The notes: generated from the sequence alone by a model not told the origin. Positions 6,078 to 12,147 are shown, counted from the stretch's first letter. The stretch: 13,189 nucleotides of DNA from CAZBWE01 sp964568985 (GCA_964568985.1 CAZMSP010000056.1:1-13189); one strand, 5' to 3'. A program made the numbers and translations.

Positions 6078-6113
6078 TTGGTTAAATAATTACCAATCAC
6101 CAGTTACCAATTA
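6075..6113. repeat. Inverted AATTGGT/ACCAATT repeat filling the eno downstream spacer
   Basis: Perfect arms TAATTGGT (6075-6082) and ACCAATTA (6106-6113) enclose AATTACCAATCACCAGTT, the same vocabulary as the psd-pssA spacer. The left arm contains the eno stop codon and the right arm ends on the first base of the next gene's ATG, so the whole spacer is repeat. Confidence 0.6.
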
Positions 6114-6586
6114 TGCAAAGCCAAAATATCGTACGGGCGTTTTTCTTTTGTGTCTTTTTTGGCATCGGCGCAGCGGTGCTGAGCGGTTCCGTACTTTGCA
6201 ATGTTTTGCTTACGTTTTATCAAAGTTACCAGCTATTGGGGACACAGCAGCAGCGCACGAGTCGCCTGAAATCCCTGATTGCCGACTATAATGTACTTCT
6301 AACAGAGGTCGAAAGAGACCCGAATTTTGCCAGGCGTATTGCCCCTGCAACGCTCGGTATCAAACCTGACGATGAAAACGTTATTTACCCCAAAGCACCG
6401 GACGAGCTGCAAATCGCTGCCAGAAAGGTCTTAATGGAAGAGCCGAACAAAACATCGCTTGAACCAACGCCTCCTGCGTGGCTTACGCGCTATAGCGGGC
6501 CCCGCCGCCGAATAACGCTGTTTTTATTAGGGGCAGGGTTAATCCTCATTTCATTTATATGTTTCAGAGCCAAAGAGAAAAAATAA
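6113..6586 (+). CDS. FtsB/DivIC-like septum-formation protein with an extra C-terminal membrane segment
   Basis: A 157-residue protein with a hydrophobic segment (about 9-35), a helical, probably coiled-coil stretch (41-67), then E-V-E-R-D-P-N-F-A-R-R-I-A and L-G-I-K-P-D-D-E-N-V-I-Y-P (66-93). That last pattern matches the end of FtsB/DivIC proteins (R-x-D-P-x-x-I-E-x-x-A-R-E-x-L-G-x-x-K-P-G-E-x-V-Y). Those are bitopic division proteins that join FtsL and FtsQ in the divisome. The position just after eno mirrors eno-ftsB in proteobacteria. Unlike FtsB it has a second hydrophobic segment near the C-terminus (134-151) followed by R-A-K-E-K-K. The ATG lacks a clear Shine-Dalgarno. The family assignment rests on motif and synteny only. 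Confidence 0.6.
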   Translation: MQSQNIVRAFFFCVFFGIGAAVLSGSVLCNVLLTFYQSYQLLGTQQQRTSRLKSLIADYNVLLTEVERDPNFARRIAPATLGIKPDDENVIYPKAPDELQIAARKVLMEEPNKTSLEPTPPAWLTRYSGPRRRITLFLLGAGLILISFICFRAKEKK

Positions 6587-6602
6587 TCCACAACCCACAG
6601 TG

Positions 6603-6622
6603 GGATACTCCACATGGTATCC
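6603..6622. terminator. Possible terminator between convergent ftsB-like gene and glyA
   Basis: Stem GGATAC (6603-6608) and GTATCC (6617-6622) with an 8-nt loop is followed rightward by TATTT only. The T-tract is weak on both strands, so it may act only as a hairpin separating the convergent genes. Confidence 0.35.
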
Positions 6623-6643
6623 TATTTAGGCACTTTAGACACT

Positions 6644-8059
6644 TTACACCATCGGAAACTTACTGCACAGTTGCATTACACTCTCTCGGCTTTGGTTTTT
6701 GAAGGATTCGTCCAATTCGTATTCAGTTTCACTTATTATTTTCACTTTTTTCAGAACTGTATCTATCAGTAACGCTATCTCAGCCATTTCTTTTTCACCC
6801 ATCCCGTTTCTTGTAACAATAGGTGTGCCTAATCTGATTCCGCTGGTAATAGTATCGCTGTATCTATCGTATGGCAGCGTGATTTTGTTGGCAACTATGC
6901 CGCAGTCTTCAAGGCACTTTTGTGCTGTCACACCGGTCAGGCCTTCTCGAAAATTACTAACATTTACAAGTATCATATGGTTGTCTGTCCCGCCGGTAAG
7001 TACGTCGTATCCTGAATCCAGCAGACTGCTGGCTAATTTTTTTGCATTTTCTATGATTTTGAATTGTCTTGCCTTGTATTCTTCGGAAAGTGTTTCTTTG
7101 AAGAAGACCGCTTTAGCAGCAATGTTATTCAAATAAGGCGTCCCCTGAGCTCCCGGGAATGTCGCCTTGTCGATGATTTCGCATAAAGCGATATCATTGG
7201 ATTTTCGATTTTGGATGTTTGATATTCGATTTGAAATCGGCAATCGGAATTCGACCATCGGCAATTTTGCCTTCGTATCGTAGTCTTTGCCCATAAGTAT
7301 CAAGCCGCCTCTCGGCCCTCCCGGCTTATATGTACTTGTCGTTGTAAAATGTGCGTAATTTATAGGTGATGGATGTGCTCCTGCAATCACCAGGCCGGCT
7401 ATATGTGAGATATCAGCTAAAAGATATGCCCCCACCTCATCTGCGATTTCTCTGAACCTCTGAAAATCTATTGTTCTGGAATATGCGCTTGCACCACATA
7501 TAATCAGTTTTGGTTTGCTCTTGATGGTCTGTTCTCTGATAGCATCGTAATCCAGAAGAAAAGTCTCCTTATCGACATTATAATTTTCTACATCGAAGAA
7601 TTTGCCAATGACCGAAGTTCTTGACCCGTGGGAATAATGTCCACCTTGGCCTAAGCCCATACTCAATATTTTATCCGCCATATTTTTGGCGGATTTATCC
7701 CCTGGTTTAAGTAGTGCGGTCAGGACAATCAGGTTGGCGGTGGTTCCTGAGTGTGGCTGAACGTTTACATATTTTGCACCGAAGGCCTCTTTGACCCTGG
7801 CGATGGCAAGCCGCTCCACATCATCAACGACCTCGCATCCACCGTGTAATCTGGCACCGGGGAAACCCTCAGCCGTTTTGTTCTGGATAACCGAGCCGAG
7901 AGCTGCCAGAACCGCTCGTGAGCAGAGGTTCTCTGCTGCTATAAGCTGCAGGTTATTGCTCAGCCGTTCGTACTCTTTCGTTATTAGCTCATAGACTTCC
8001 GCATCTGATTCGGCTAGGGCGCCGAATATACCCTCGTGATATCCCTGCGGAGATAGCAT
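6644..8059 (-). CDS. glyA: Serine hydroxymethyltransferase, divergent, with repeat-derived inserts
   Basis: A 471-residue PLP enzyme exchanging serine plus tetrahydrofolate for glycine plus methylene-tetrahydrofolate. Recognisable landmarks are A-A-E-N (41-44), A-E-G-F-P-G-A-R (63-70), Q-P-H-S-G-T-T-A-N (101-109), D-I-S-H-I-A-G-L (Asp216, His219) and the PLP lysine Lys245 in T-S-T-Y-K-P-G-G-P-R-G-G. Also present are F-P-G-A-Q-G-T-P and G-I-R-L-G-T-P near the C-terminus. Odd points: the His normally preceding the PLP lysine is Tyr244, and the tyrosines around A-E-G-Y-P-G-x-R-Y-Y are Thr62, Leu71 and His72. K-S-A-K-N-M-A-D (122-129) is an 8-residue insert encoded by a palindrome, and about 273-289 is a second insert. 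The ATG sits in a GTTAGAAAT repeat end with no clear Shine-Dalgarno. It lies 136 bp after rseP on the same strand. Confidence 0.85.
   Translation of the reverse strand: MLSPQGYHEGIFGALAESDAEVYELITKEYERLSNNLQLIAAENLCSRAVLAALGSVIQNKTAEGFPGARLHGGCEVVDDVERLAIARVKEAFGAKYVNVQPHSGTTANLIVLTALLKPGDKSAKNMADKILSMGLGQGGHYSHGSRTSVIGKFFDVENYNVDKETFLLDYDAIREQTIKSKPKLIICGASAYSRTIDFQRFREIADEVGAYLLADISHIAGLVIAGAHPSPINYAHFTTTSTYKPGGPRGGLILMGKDYDTKAKLPMVEFRLPISNRISNIQNRKSNDIALCEIIDKATFPGAQGTPYLNNIAAKAVFFKETLSEEYKARQFKIIENAKKLASSLLDSGYDVLTGGTDNHMILVNVSNFREGLTGVTAQKCLEDCGIVANKITLPYDRYSDTITSGIRLGTPIVTRNGMGEKEMAEIALLIDTVLKKVKIISETEYELDESFKNQSRESVMQLCSKFPMV
7195..7247. repeat. AT-rich quasi-repeat inserted in frame in glyA
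   Basis: This stretch consists of permutations of GATTTTCGATTTTGGAT and GATATTCGATTTGAAATCGG. It encodes P-I-S-N-R-I-S-N-I-Q-N-R-K-S-N-D, between the PLP-lysine region and F-P-G-A-Q-G-T-P, where SHMTs usually have no such segment. On the minus strand it reads like the AATCCAAAATCGAAAATCC type of intergenic repeat. Confidence 0.5.
7673..7696. repeat. TCCGCC/GGCGGA palindrome inserted in frame in glyA
   Basis: ATCCGCC (7673-7679) and GGCGGAT (7688-7694) flank an 8-nt A/T spacer. The 24-bp unit encodes residues 122-129, K-S-A-K-N-M-A-D. Removing it restores the normal SHMT text K-P-G-D-K-I-L-S-M-G. The intergenic copy at 8157 differs from it at only a few positions. Confidence 0.75.
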
Positions 8060-8066
8060 TTCTAAC
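8058..8066. repeat. Single GTTAGAAAT repeat end overlapping the glyA start codon
   Basis: ATTTCTAAC here is the same 9-mer as the ends of the elements at 4393-4473 and 11613-11663. Read on the minus strand, GTTAGAAATG includes the first two bases of the glyA ATG. It may be a remnant that brought or altered the start region. Confidence 0.45.
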
Positions 8067-8085
8067 GCTTTCGAATTCTTTCGCT

Positions 8086-8135
8086 GTCATCCCGTGCTTG
8101 CCTGCCCCAGCGATTCGTTGGCTGGGGACACGGAA
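8086..8135. repeat. Composite inverted repeat with inner CCCCAGC hairpin
   Basis: A perfect 7-bp stem CCCCAGC (8105-8111) and GCTGGGG (8121-8127) sits inside an outer GTCATCCCGTGCTTG ... ACACGGAATC pairing. The outer part resembles the widespread TCATCCCGTGC...GCACGGGAT class of dispersed palindromes. It lies in the rseP-glyA spacer. Confidence 0.5.
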
Positions 8136-8156
8136 TCTATATTTAGCCCTGCGCTT

Positions 8157-8180
8157 GTCCGCCGTATTTTTGGCGGATTT
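8157..8180. repeat. TCCGCC/GGCGGA palindrome, intergenic copy after rseP
   Basis: TCCGCC (8158-8163) and GGCGGA (8172-8177) flank GTATTTTT. It is nearly identical to the glyA copy at 7673-7696. On the minus strand it would read K-S-A-K-N-T-A-D-K in one frame, but here it lies between genes, 15 bp after the rseP stop. No T-run follows on the minus strand. Confidence 0.75.
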
Positions 8181-8195
8181 CACTGGGGGTTTTAA

Positions 8196-10418
8196 TTAGC
8201 CGGAAAAAATCCTCACAATATCGTTAAACGTTACGTAAAGAACAAATGCACCTATAAGCACCCAGCCGGCATAAGCTATTACCCCCTGAGTCCACTCGCT
8301 CAACGCCGAACCCTTGATTTTTTCGATTAATAGGAGCACAACCAGTCCTCCGTCGAAAGGTGGCAGAGGCAAAAAGTTAAACACAGCAATCACGGCGCTT
8401 ATCAGGCCGAGAAGGTAAAGGTAGTAAATTAACGGCTCATAGGCAACAACCTTATAGCTCAGAGCCATAATACCGACAGGCCCCATTAAAGCGCTCTTAG
8501 GGCTTATAAGCCCGACAATCAAACCCTTTAACGTTGCATAGGTTTGGGCTATGAACATAATGGTTTTTCGCAGGCCCATTGCGATGGCGTCGATTGGACC
8601 GCTTGCCTTATAAAGCCGCTCCAAACGCTCAAAGGGAACAAGCTCCGCAAAAACAGATTTAACTGTAATGAAATCTACGTTGTTATCTACATTCAAAGCT
8701 ACGCTGCCCGCAGATTCTTTATCGAGGCGCCAATCGATTGTAATTCTCTCGCCGGGATGTTTTCGTATTTCCCTGATAACATCGTAAAAATTCGACACGG
8801 CAACGCCGTCCACAGTCGTTATCGTTGCACCGCGTGGAATTTCCAGCTGCTTCGGACCACCTTCGGCAGCGATAGTTTTGGCAACAACCGCATGCCGAAG
8901 GTCAAATCTTGGTGAAAATAAAATCCCTATCCCTACTTCGTTAACATCTGTTTGCAGCTTTGGTTTGACAATAATAGTTTGGGCCTTTTCAATACCGTTA
9001 ACATCTGTTCGCAATACCTTTATTGGTAATTCTTTATCATCGTACTGTTTTACAACCTCAGGCAGCTCCTGGGATGTCGGGCACACTACTTCGCCGACAC
9101 TCAAAATGATATCGCCACTTTGCAGAAATGATTTCGCCTTAACCTGCCCCACAATGCCTGTTTTCTCCAGTAGCCGTCGCCCCTTCTCGACGATTTTCTC
9201 CCGTAATGACTTTCTAACCTTAATATTTTCCATTCGCATTCGAGGTACTATGGAGTATATATGCTCTGATTTGGGCAGCAGCAATTCCAGGCCAACTCTG
9301 CTCTCAACCAGCTTCGATTCACCATCCTCATCCGTTCGCTCGGCTAACAATGTAATTTCCGAAGCCACGGTATTTTCTACTATTTCTGCTAATTCCCAGT
9401 AGCTTTGTACATCCCTGCCGTCAACAGCTTTGATGTGGTCGCCCGGAAGAAGGCCTGTCTTCGAATATAATTTATTAGGCTCAGAAACCTCCGCAATGGT
9501 TAGACTCAATGCTTGTAAGATACCAAAGGCCTTTAGTGACATCCCGGGCAGATGTTCTGCAACAATTGCGTAGTCTTCTATGGAGCCGTTCTCGTGTCTT
9601 ACCTTTAATTGAACCATTTCATTCACATCTGACAGGGCCGCTGCAATAGCTATATTGCTGAAGTCGAGGTCTTTGCTTTTGCCGGCAATCTCGATTGTCT
9701 CGTCACCCGGTTTTAGACCTGCCCGTGCCGCCGGTGAATCCGGTATCACTTCGCCCACTACAGGAGGCGGCAGTTTTATCCCGGCGAGAAAAACTATCAT
9801 AAAAATGACAATTGCGCTGATGGCGTTGAAAACAACACCCGCTGTTATAACGCCCATACGCACGCCGACCGGTTTATTCGCAAATGAACGTGGGTCCTCG
9901 TTGGTCTTAACAGGCCCGATGTCATCCTGGCCTAACATCTTGACAAAACCGCCGAATGGAATAAGGCCGATACGATATTCCGTTCTGTCGTCGTCGGCTG
10001 TCTTTTCGCCGGCATTAGTTATTTTTTCGGTCACAGATTTTACTGATTTTTTATCTATATTCTCTGTGTCCTCTGTGGCAAATAACTTCGGCAAAAAGCG
10101 AAACCGAAAACCATCTTTCGTTTTTTGAACGCCGAGCAGAGTCGGCGGCATAAATATGGAGAACGCCTCAACCTTTATCCCGGACAGTTTCGCAACGATA
10201 AAGTGCCCGAATTCGTGAATGATAACTACGGCACCAAACCCAATAATAACCTTCAGTATATTGCCGAATACACCAATATTTCGGACAATTAAAACGAAAA
10301 CTGCCACAAAGACAACAATCCAAAAAAACAAGCGGGAATATTTGCCCGCCAACTGTTTGGTGGGTTTACCCGCCGGTTGTCTGGCGGACTTGTTCAACGA
10401 ACCTTCTGCTTTAGACAT
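8196..10418 (-). CDS. rseP: Site-2 metalloprotease RseP-like, with four PDZ-like regions
   Basis: A 740-residue inner-membrane zinc protease of the M50 family, which cleaves membrane-anchored regulators such as anti-sigma factors within the bilayer. The zinc motif H-E-F-G-H (68-72) lies in a membrane segment, and N-F-L-P-L-P-P-F-D-G-G (681-691) supplies the distal metal ligand. PDZ-like regions are seen near 219-300, 318-375, 425-475 and 520-565, against two in E. coli RseP (about 450 aa). Two N-terminal 8-residue repeats (10-17, 18-25) are encoded by palindromes. Residues about 114-143 form an insert derived from a CACAGAGG-type repeat, just before the conserved T-E-Y-R-I-G-L-I-P-F-G-G-F-V-K-M. 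AGAGAGG lies 7 nt before the ATG. The start overlaps the dxr end by 25 bp, so translation is probably coupled. Confidence 0.9.
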   Translation of the reverse strand: MSKAEGSLNKSARQPAGKPTKQLAGKYSRLFFWIVVFVAVFVLIVRNIGVFGNILKVIIGFGAVVIIHEFGHFIVAKLSGIKVEAFSIFMPPTLLGVQKTKDGFRFRFLPKLFATEDTENIDKKSVKSVTEKITNAGEKTADDDRTEYRIGLIPFGGFVKMLGQDDIGPVKTNEDPRSFANKPVGVRMGVITAGVVFNAISAIVIFMIVFLAGIKLPPPVVGEVIPDSPAARAGLKPGDETIEIAGKSKDLDFSNIAIAAALSDVNEMVQLKVRHENGSIEDYAIVAEHLPGMSLKAFGILQALSLTIAEVSEPNKLYSKTGLLPGDHIKAVDGRDVQSYWELAEIVENTVASEITLLAERTDEDGESKLVESRVGLELLLPKSEHIYSIVPRMRMENIKVRKSLREKIVEKGRRLLEKTGIVGQVKAKSFLQSGDIILSVGEVVCPTSQELPEVVKQYDDKELPIKVLRTDVNGIEKAQTIIVKPKLQTDVNEVGIGILFSPRFDLRHAVVAKTIAAEGGPKQLEIPRGATITTVDGVAVSNFYDVIREIRKHPGERITIDWRLDKESAGSVALNVDNNVDFITVKSVFAELVPFERLERLYKASGPIDAIAMGLRKTIMFIAQTYATLKGLIVGLISPKSALMGPVGIMALSYKVVAYEPLIYYLYLLGLISAVIAVFNFLPLPPFDGGLVVLLLIEKIKGSALSEWTQGVIAYAGWVLIGAFVLYVTFNDIVRIFSG
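8939..9009. repeat. 14-bp direct repeat within rseP
   Basis: CGTTAACATCTGTT occurs at 8939-8952 and 8996-9009, 57 bp (19 codons) apart and in frame. It encodes T-D-V-N twice in the region after the third PDZ-like unit. It may be a local duplication or chance. Confidence 0.35.
10022..10085. repeat. CACAGAGGACACAGAG-type repeat inserted in frame in rseP
   Basis: On the minus strand this reads TTTGCCACAGAGGACACAG, then AATATAGATAAAAAATC, then AGTAAAATCTGTGACC. It encodes A-T-E-D-T-E-N-I-D-K-K-S-V-K-S-V-T. Such accidental-looking repeats are familiar from intergenic DNA of environmental bacteria. A relative (GCCACAAAGACACGAAG) ends the AP2 gene at 12655-12681. Confidence 0.6.
10344..10391. repeat. 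Tandem pair of 24-bp TCCGCC-family palindromes at the rseP N-terminus
   Basis: Two 24-bp units (10368-10391 and 10344-10367) encode K-S-A-R-Q-P-A-G and K-P-T-K-Q-L-A-G, followed by K. Each unit can fold (TCCGCCAG/CCGGCGGG and CCCACCAA/TTGGCGGG, with wobbles). The reading frame relative to the palindrome is the same as in glyA. They lie upstream of the first membrane segment, where insertion should be tolerated. Confidence 0.7.
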
Positions 10419-11572
10419 TTAGTAACCTCTCTTCTTGCCCAGGCGTCTGCCTCAAGCAGCTCTTCGAGGGACACGCCTTGACGTAGTTCCGATGTTTTAG
10501 CATTATGTTTATTTAAGCAATTTTCAATCAGTTCGGTTATATTAACAAATTTGATTCTGCCCGCCAGGAATTCCTGTACCGCTGTTTCGTTAGCCGCGTT
10601 AAAAACAGCCGCGGCGGTGCCGCCTGTTCGCGCAACCTCGTAACCTAATGATAGTGCCCGAAAAACTTCTACGTTGGGCTTTTCAAATGTAAGTTTCCCT
10701 ATATCGGCCAGCCGCAGTCTCTTGGCAATTCCGGCAACACGTGCAGGATACGTCAAGGCATACTGTATCGGAAGGCACATATCGGGCTCGCCGAGCTGGG
10801 CTATTACGGAGCCATCAATGAATTCAACCAGTGAATGAACTATTGACTCGGGGTGAATCAGAACCTCTATTTTTTCAACCGGCACATCAAAAAGCCAGCG
10901 GGCCTCGATTACTTCCAGTGCTTTATTAACCATGGTGGCCGAGTCGATGGTGATTTTCGGCCCCATATCCCAGACAGGATGCGAAAGTGCTTCCTCGAGC
11001 GTTACGTTCTGGATATCTTCGATAGTGGCATTTCTAAATGGCCCGCCTGAGCCGGTAAGAATGATTTTGCTGACCTCATCGCGTGAACCTGCCTGCATCG
11101 CCTGGAAAATCGCCGAATGCTCGCTATCGACCGGCAAAATAGTGCTGCCGTTTTTCTTCGCGGTCTTCATTAGCAGCTCACCTGCAATAACAAGCGGCTC
11201 TTTGTTTGCGATAGCAAGTCTCTTGCCACGCTCGGCGGCTGCAAGAACCGCAGGCAGACCCGCTGCGCCGACAATCGCGGTAAGCAGAATATCCACCTTC
11301 TGGAGCTGCGCAATCTCGGTCAGGCCGTCCGGCCCAGCCAGAATCTCAGTATCCAAATCGCCGATTAGCTCTCGCAGCTCATCTGCAAAATCGATATTGG
11401 TGATAGCGACAAATTTCGGCTTATAGCGTCTTGCCTGCTCAGCTAATAGCTCGACGCTGCTGTGAGCGCTTAGCGCCACAATCTCGTATTCTGGCCCGAG
11501 CACATCGATTACCCGCAGCGCATTTTTGCCGATTGACCCTGTCGAACCCAAAATAGCGATACGCTTTATCAT
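10394..11572 (-). CDS. dxr: 1-deoxy-D-xylulose 5-phosphate reductoisomerase
   Basis: A 392-residue cytoplasmic enzyme of the MEP isoprenoid pathway, converting DXP to 2-C-methyl-D-erythritol 4-phosphate with NADPH and a divalent metal. Visible motifs are the nucleotide-binding G-S-T-G-S-I-G (9-15), A-N-K-E-P-L-V (122-128), metal and substrate residues Asp149 and Glu151 (P-V-D-S-E-H-S-A), Glu220, the G-S-G-G-P-F-R loop (174-180) and M-G-P-K-I-T-I-D-S-A-T-M-V-N-K. The start at 11572 (M-I-K-R-I-A-I-L-G-S-T) was preferred over an open reading from 11683, because the extra 37 codons run through a promoter and a GTTAGAAAT repeat. There is no Shine-Dalgarno; the -10 hexamer ends 6 nt before the ATG. 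The 3' end overlaps rseP by 25 bp, a common pairing of MEP-pathway and RseP genes. Confidence 0.95.
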   Translation of the reverse strand: MIKRIAILGSTGSIGKNALRVIDVLGPEYEIVALSAHSSVELLAEQARRYKPKFVAITNIDFADELRELIGDLDTEILAGPDGLTEIAQLQKVDILLTAIVGAAGLPAVLAAAERGKRLAIANKEPLVIAGELLMKTAKKNGSTILPVDSEHSAIFQAMQAGSRDEVSKIILTGSGGPFRNATIEDIQNVTLEEALSHPVWDMGPKITIDSATMVNKALEVIEARWLFDVPVEKIEVLIHPESIVHSLVEFIDGSVIAQLGEPDMCLPIQYALTYPARVAGIAKRLRLADIGKLTFEKPNVEVFRALSLGYEVARTGGTAAAVFNAANETAVQEFLAGRIKFVNITELIENCLNKHNAKTSELRQGVSLEELLEADAWARREVTKCLKQKVR

Positions 11573-11578
11573 AATACA

Positions 11579-11608
11579 ATGATACAGCAGGATATGCGTT
11601 TCTGTCAA
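11579..11608 (-). promoter_or_regulatory. Promoter of dxr, predicted leaderless
   Basis: On the minus strand TTGACA (11603-11608, perfect) and TATCAT (11579-11584, 5/6) are 18 bp apart. Only six bases separate the -10 from the dxr ATG, so transcription should begin at or next to the start codon. This fits the absence of any Shine-Dalgarno. Confidence 0.6.
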
Positions 11609-11612
11609 CCCT

Positions 11613-11663
11613 GTTAGAAATTCTATGAGGGGATGCAAGCCATAAAAAGAGAAGATTTCTAAC
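11613..11663. repeat. GTTAGAAAT-bounded inverted-repeat element (51 bp)
   Basis: GTTAGAAAT (11613-11621) and ATTTCTAAC (11655-11663) are perfect arms with a 33-nt interior. The flanks AACCCT and GGGGTC extend the pairing imperfectly. It abuts the dxr -35 box. Confidence 0.6.
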
Positions 11664-11831
11664 GGGGTCAAGGAATCAATCAAACTCGCAGGCTGGCTCG
11701 TGCTTCGCAGAGTAGCAAGTGAAGCGGCTCGTCAGGGCGGAGCCTGCCCGTCGTGGCTCGGCCACGCCGAGACAGGCCGTAGCACGGAAGTCCTAGGCGC
11801 ATTTATGCTGAGCGGACCTGTCTTGAGCTTG

Positions 11832-11858
11832 GTCGAAAGAGTCGAAGTAGTCGAAGGA
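11832..11858. repeat. Three tandem 9-bp GTCGAA repeats
   Basis: GTCGAAAGA, GTCGAAGTA and GTCGAAGGA follow each other exactly at 11832, 11841 and 11850, preceded by CTGTCTTGAGCTTG. This is the CTTGAGCTTGGTCGAA type of repeat; its last unit matches the palindrome at 1298-1319. Confidence 0.6.
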
Positions 11859-11879
11859 TATGGCCTTTCTACAGTTCAA

Positions 11880-12012
11880 ATTTCAACCATTTGTGCAGGT
11901 ACTTACAGACTAAAATCGAAAATTTCAAAATTTTTTTTATTCGTTTCTGAATAGGCATTTACGCAAATTCACTCCTCAAAAAATCGCTCGATTTTCGACC
12001 AAATGTGCAGGT
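11880..12012. repeat. Direct repeat pair containing TGTGCAGGT, 111 bp apart
   Basis: ATTTCAACCATTTGTGCAGGT (11880-11900) and ATTTTCGACCAAATGTGCAGGT (11991-12012) share the order ATTT-x-GACC/AACC-x-TGTGCAGGT. The interval is A/T-rich with an eight-T run. It may be a duplicated site or a dispersed repeat. Confidence 0.4.
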
Positions 12013-12043
12013 TCGTCCAATTATGGAGGACATATTAGTCCTG

Positions 12044-12064
12044 ACAACAGACAACAGACAACAG
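12044..12064. repeat. ACAACAG heptamer repeated three times
   Basis: Three perfect tandem copies of ACAACAG at 12044, 12051 and 12058 lie just before the AP2/HNH reading frame. They belong to the accidental-looking, quasi-tandem type seen elsewhere in the window. Confidence 0.7.
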
Positions 12065-12147
12065 ACTATTAGGGTTGGGTCATCGAGCATATCATAAAAA
12101 TCAACGTTCCTGACCGGCTGGATAAGCTGCTCGTTAAGCTGGTTCTT

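Larger units (their letters stand above)
11664..12043. other. Gene-poor, repeat-rich spacer upstream of dxr
   Basis: No credible gene is seen. Contents in order: a GC-rich part with hairpin CTCGGC-CAC-GCCGAG (11757-11771), a tandem GTCGAA repeat (11832-11858), two copies of a TGTGCAGGT-containing repeat (11880-11900 and 11991-12012), and a small AGGAC-ATATTA-GTCCT hairpin (12027-12042). The one plus-strand ORF here (11700-11954) runs across these repeats and has no recognisable protein pattern. Confidence 0.5.

Noticed and set aside
7989..8183. 64-codon minus-strand ORF across the rseP-glyA spacer
   Set aside because: It is built from the TCCGCC palindrome and the CCCCAGC composite repeat and overlaps the glyA start in another frame; no gene-like pattern.
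11573..11683. Upstream extension of dxr by 37 codons to an ATG at 11683
   Set aside because: The added peptide is not part of the Dxr fold and its DNA consists of the promoter and the GTTAGAAAT repeat; the canonical start M-I-K-R-I-A-I-L-G is at 11572.
11700..11954. 84-codon plus-strand ORF in the dxr upstream spacer
   Set aside because: It runs through several repeats (CTCGGC hairpin, GTCGAA tandem) and starts without a ribosome binding site.
12044..12064. Tandem ACAACAG copies considered as a CRISPR or iteron array
   Set aside because: Three contiguous heptamers without spacers, no Cas or replication gene nearby; better described as a simple tandem repeat.
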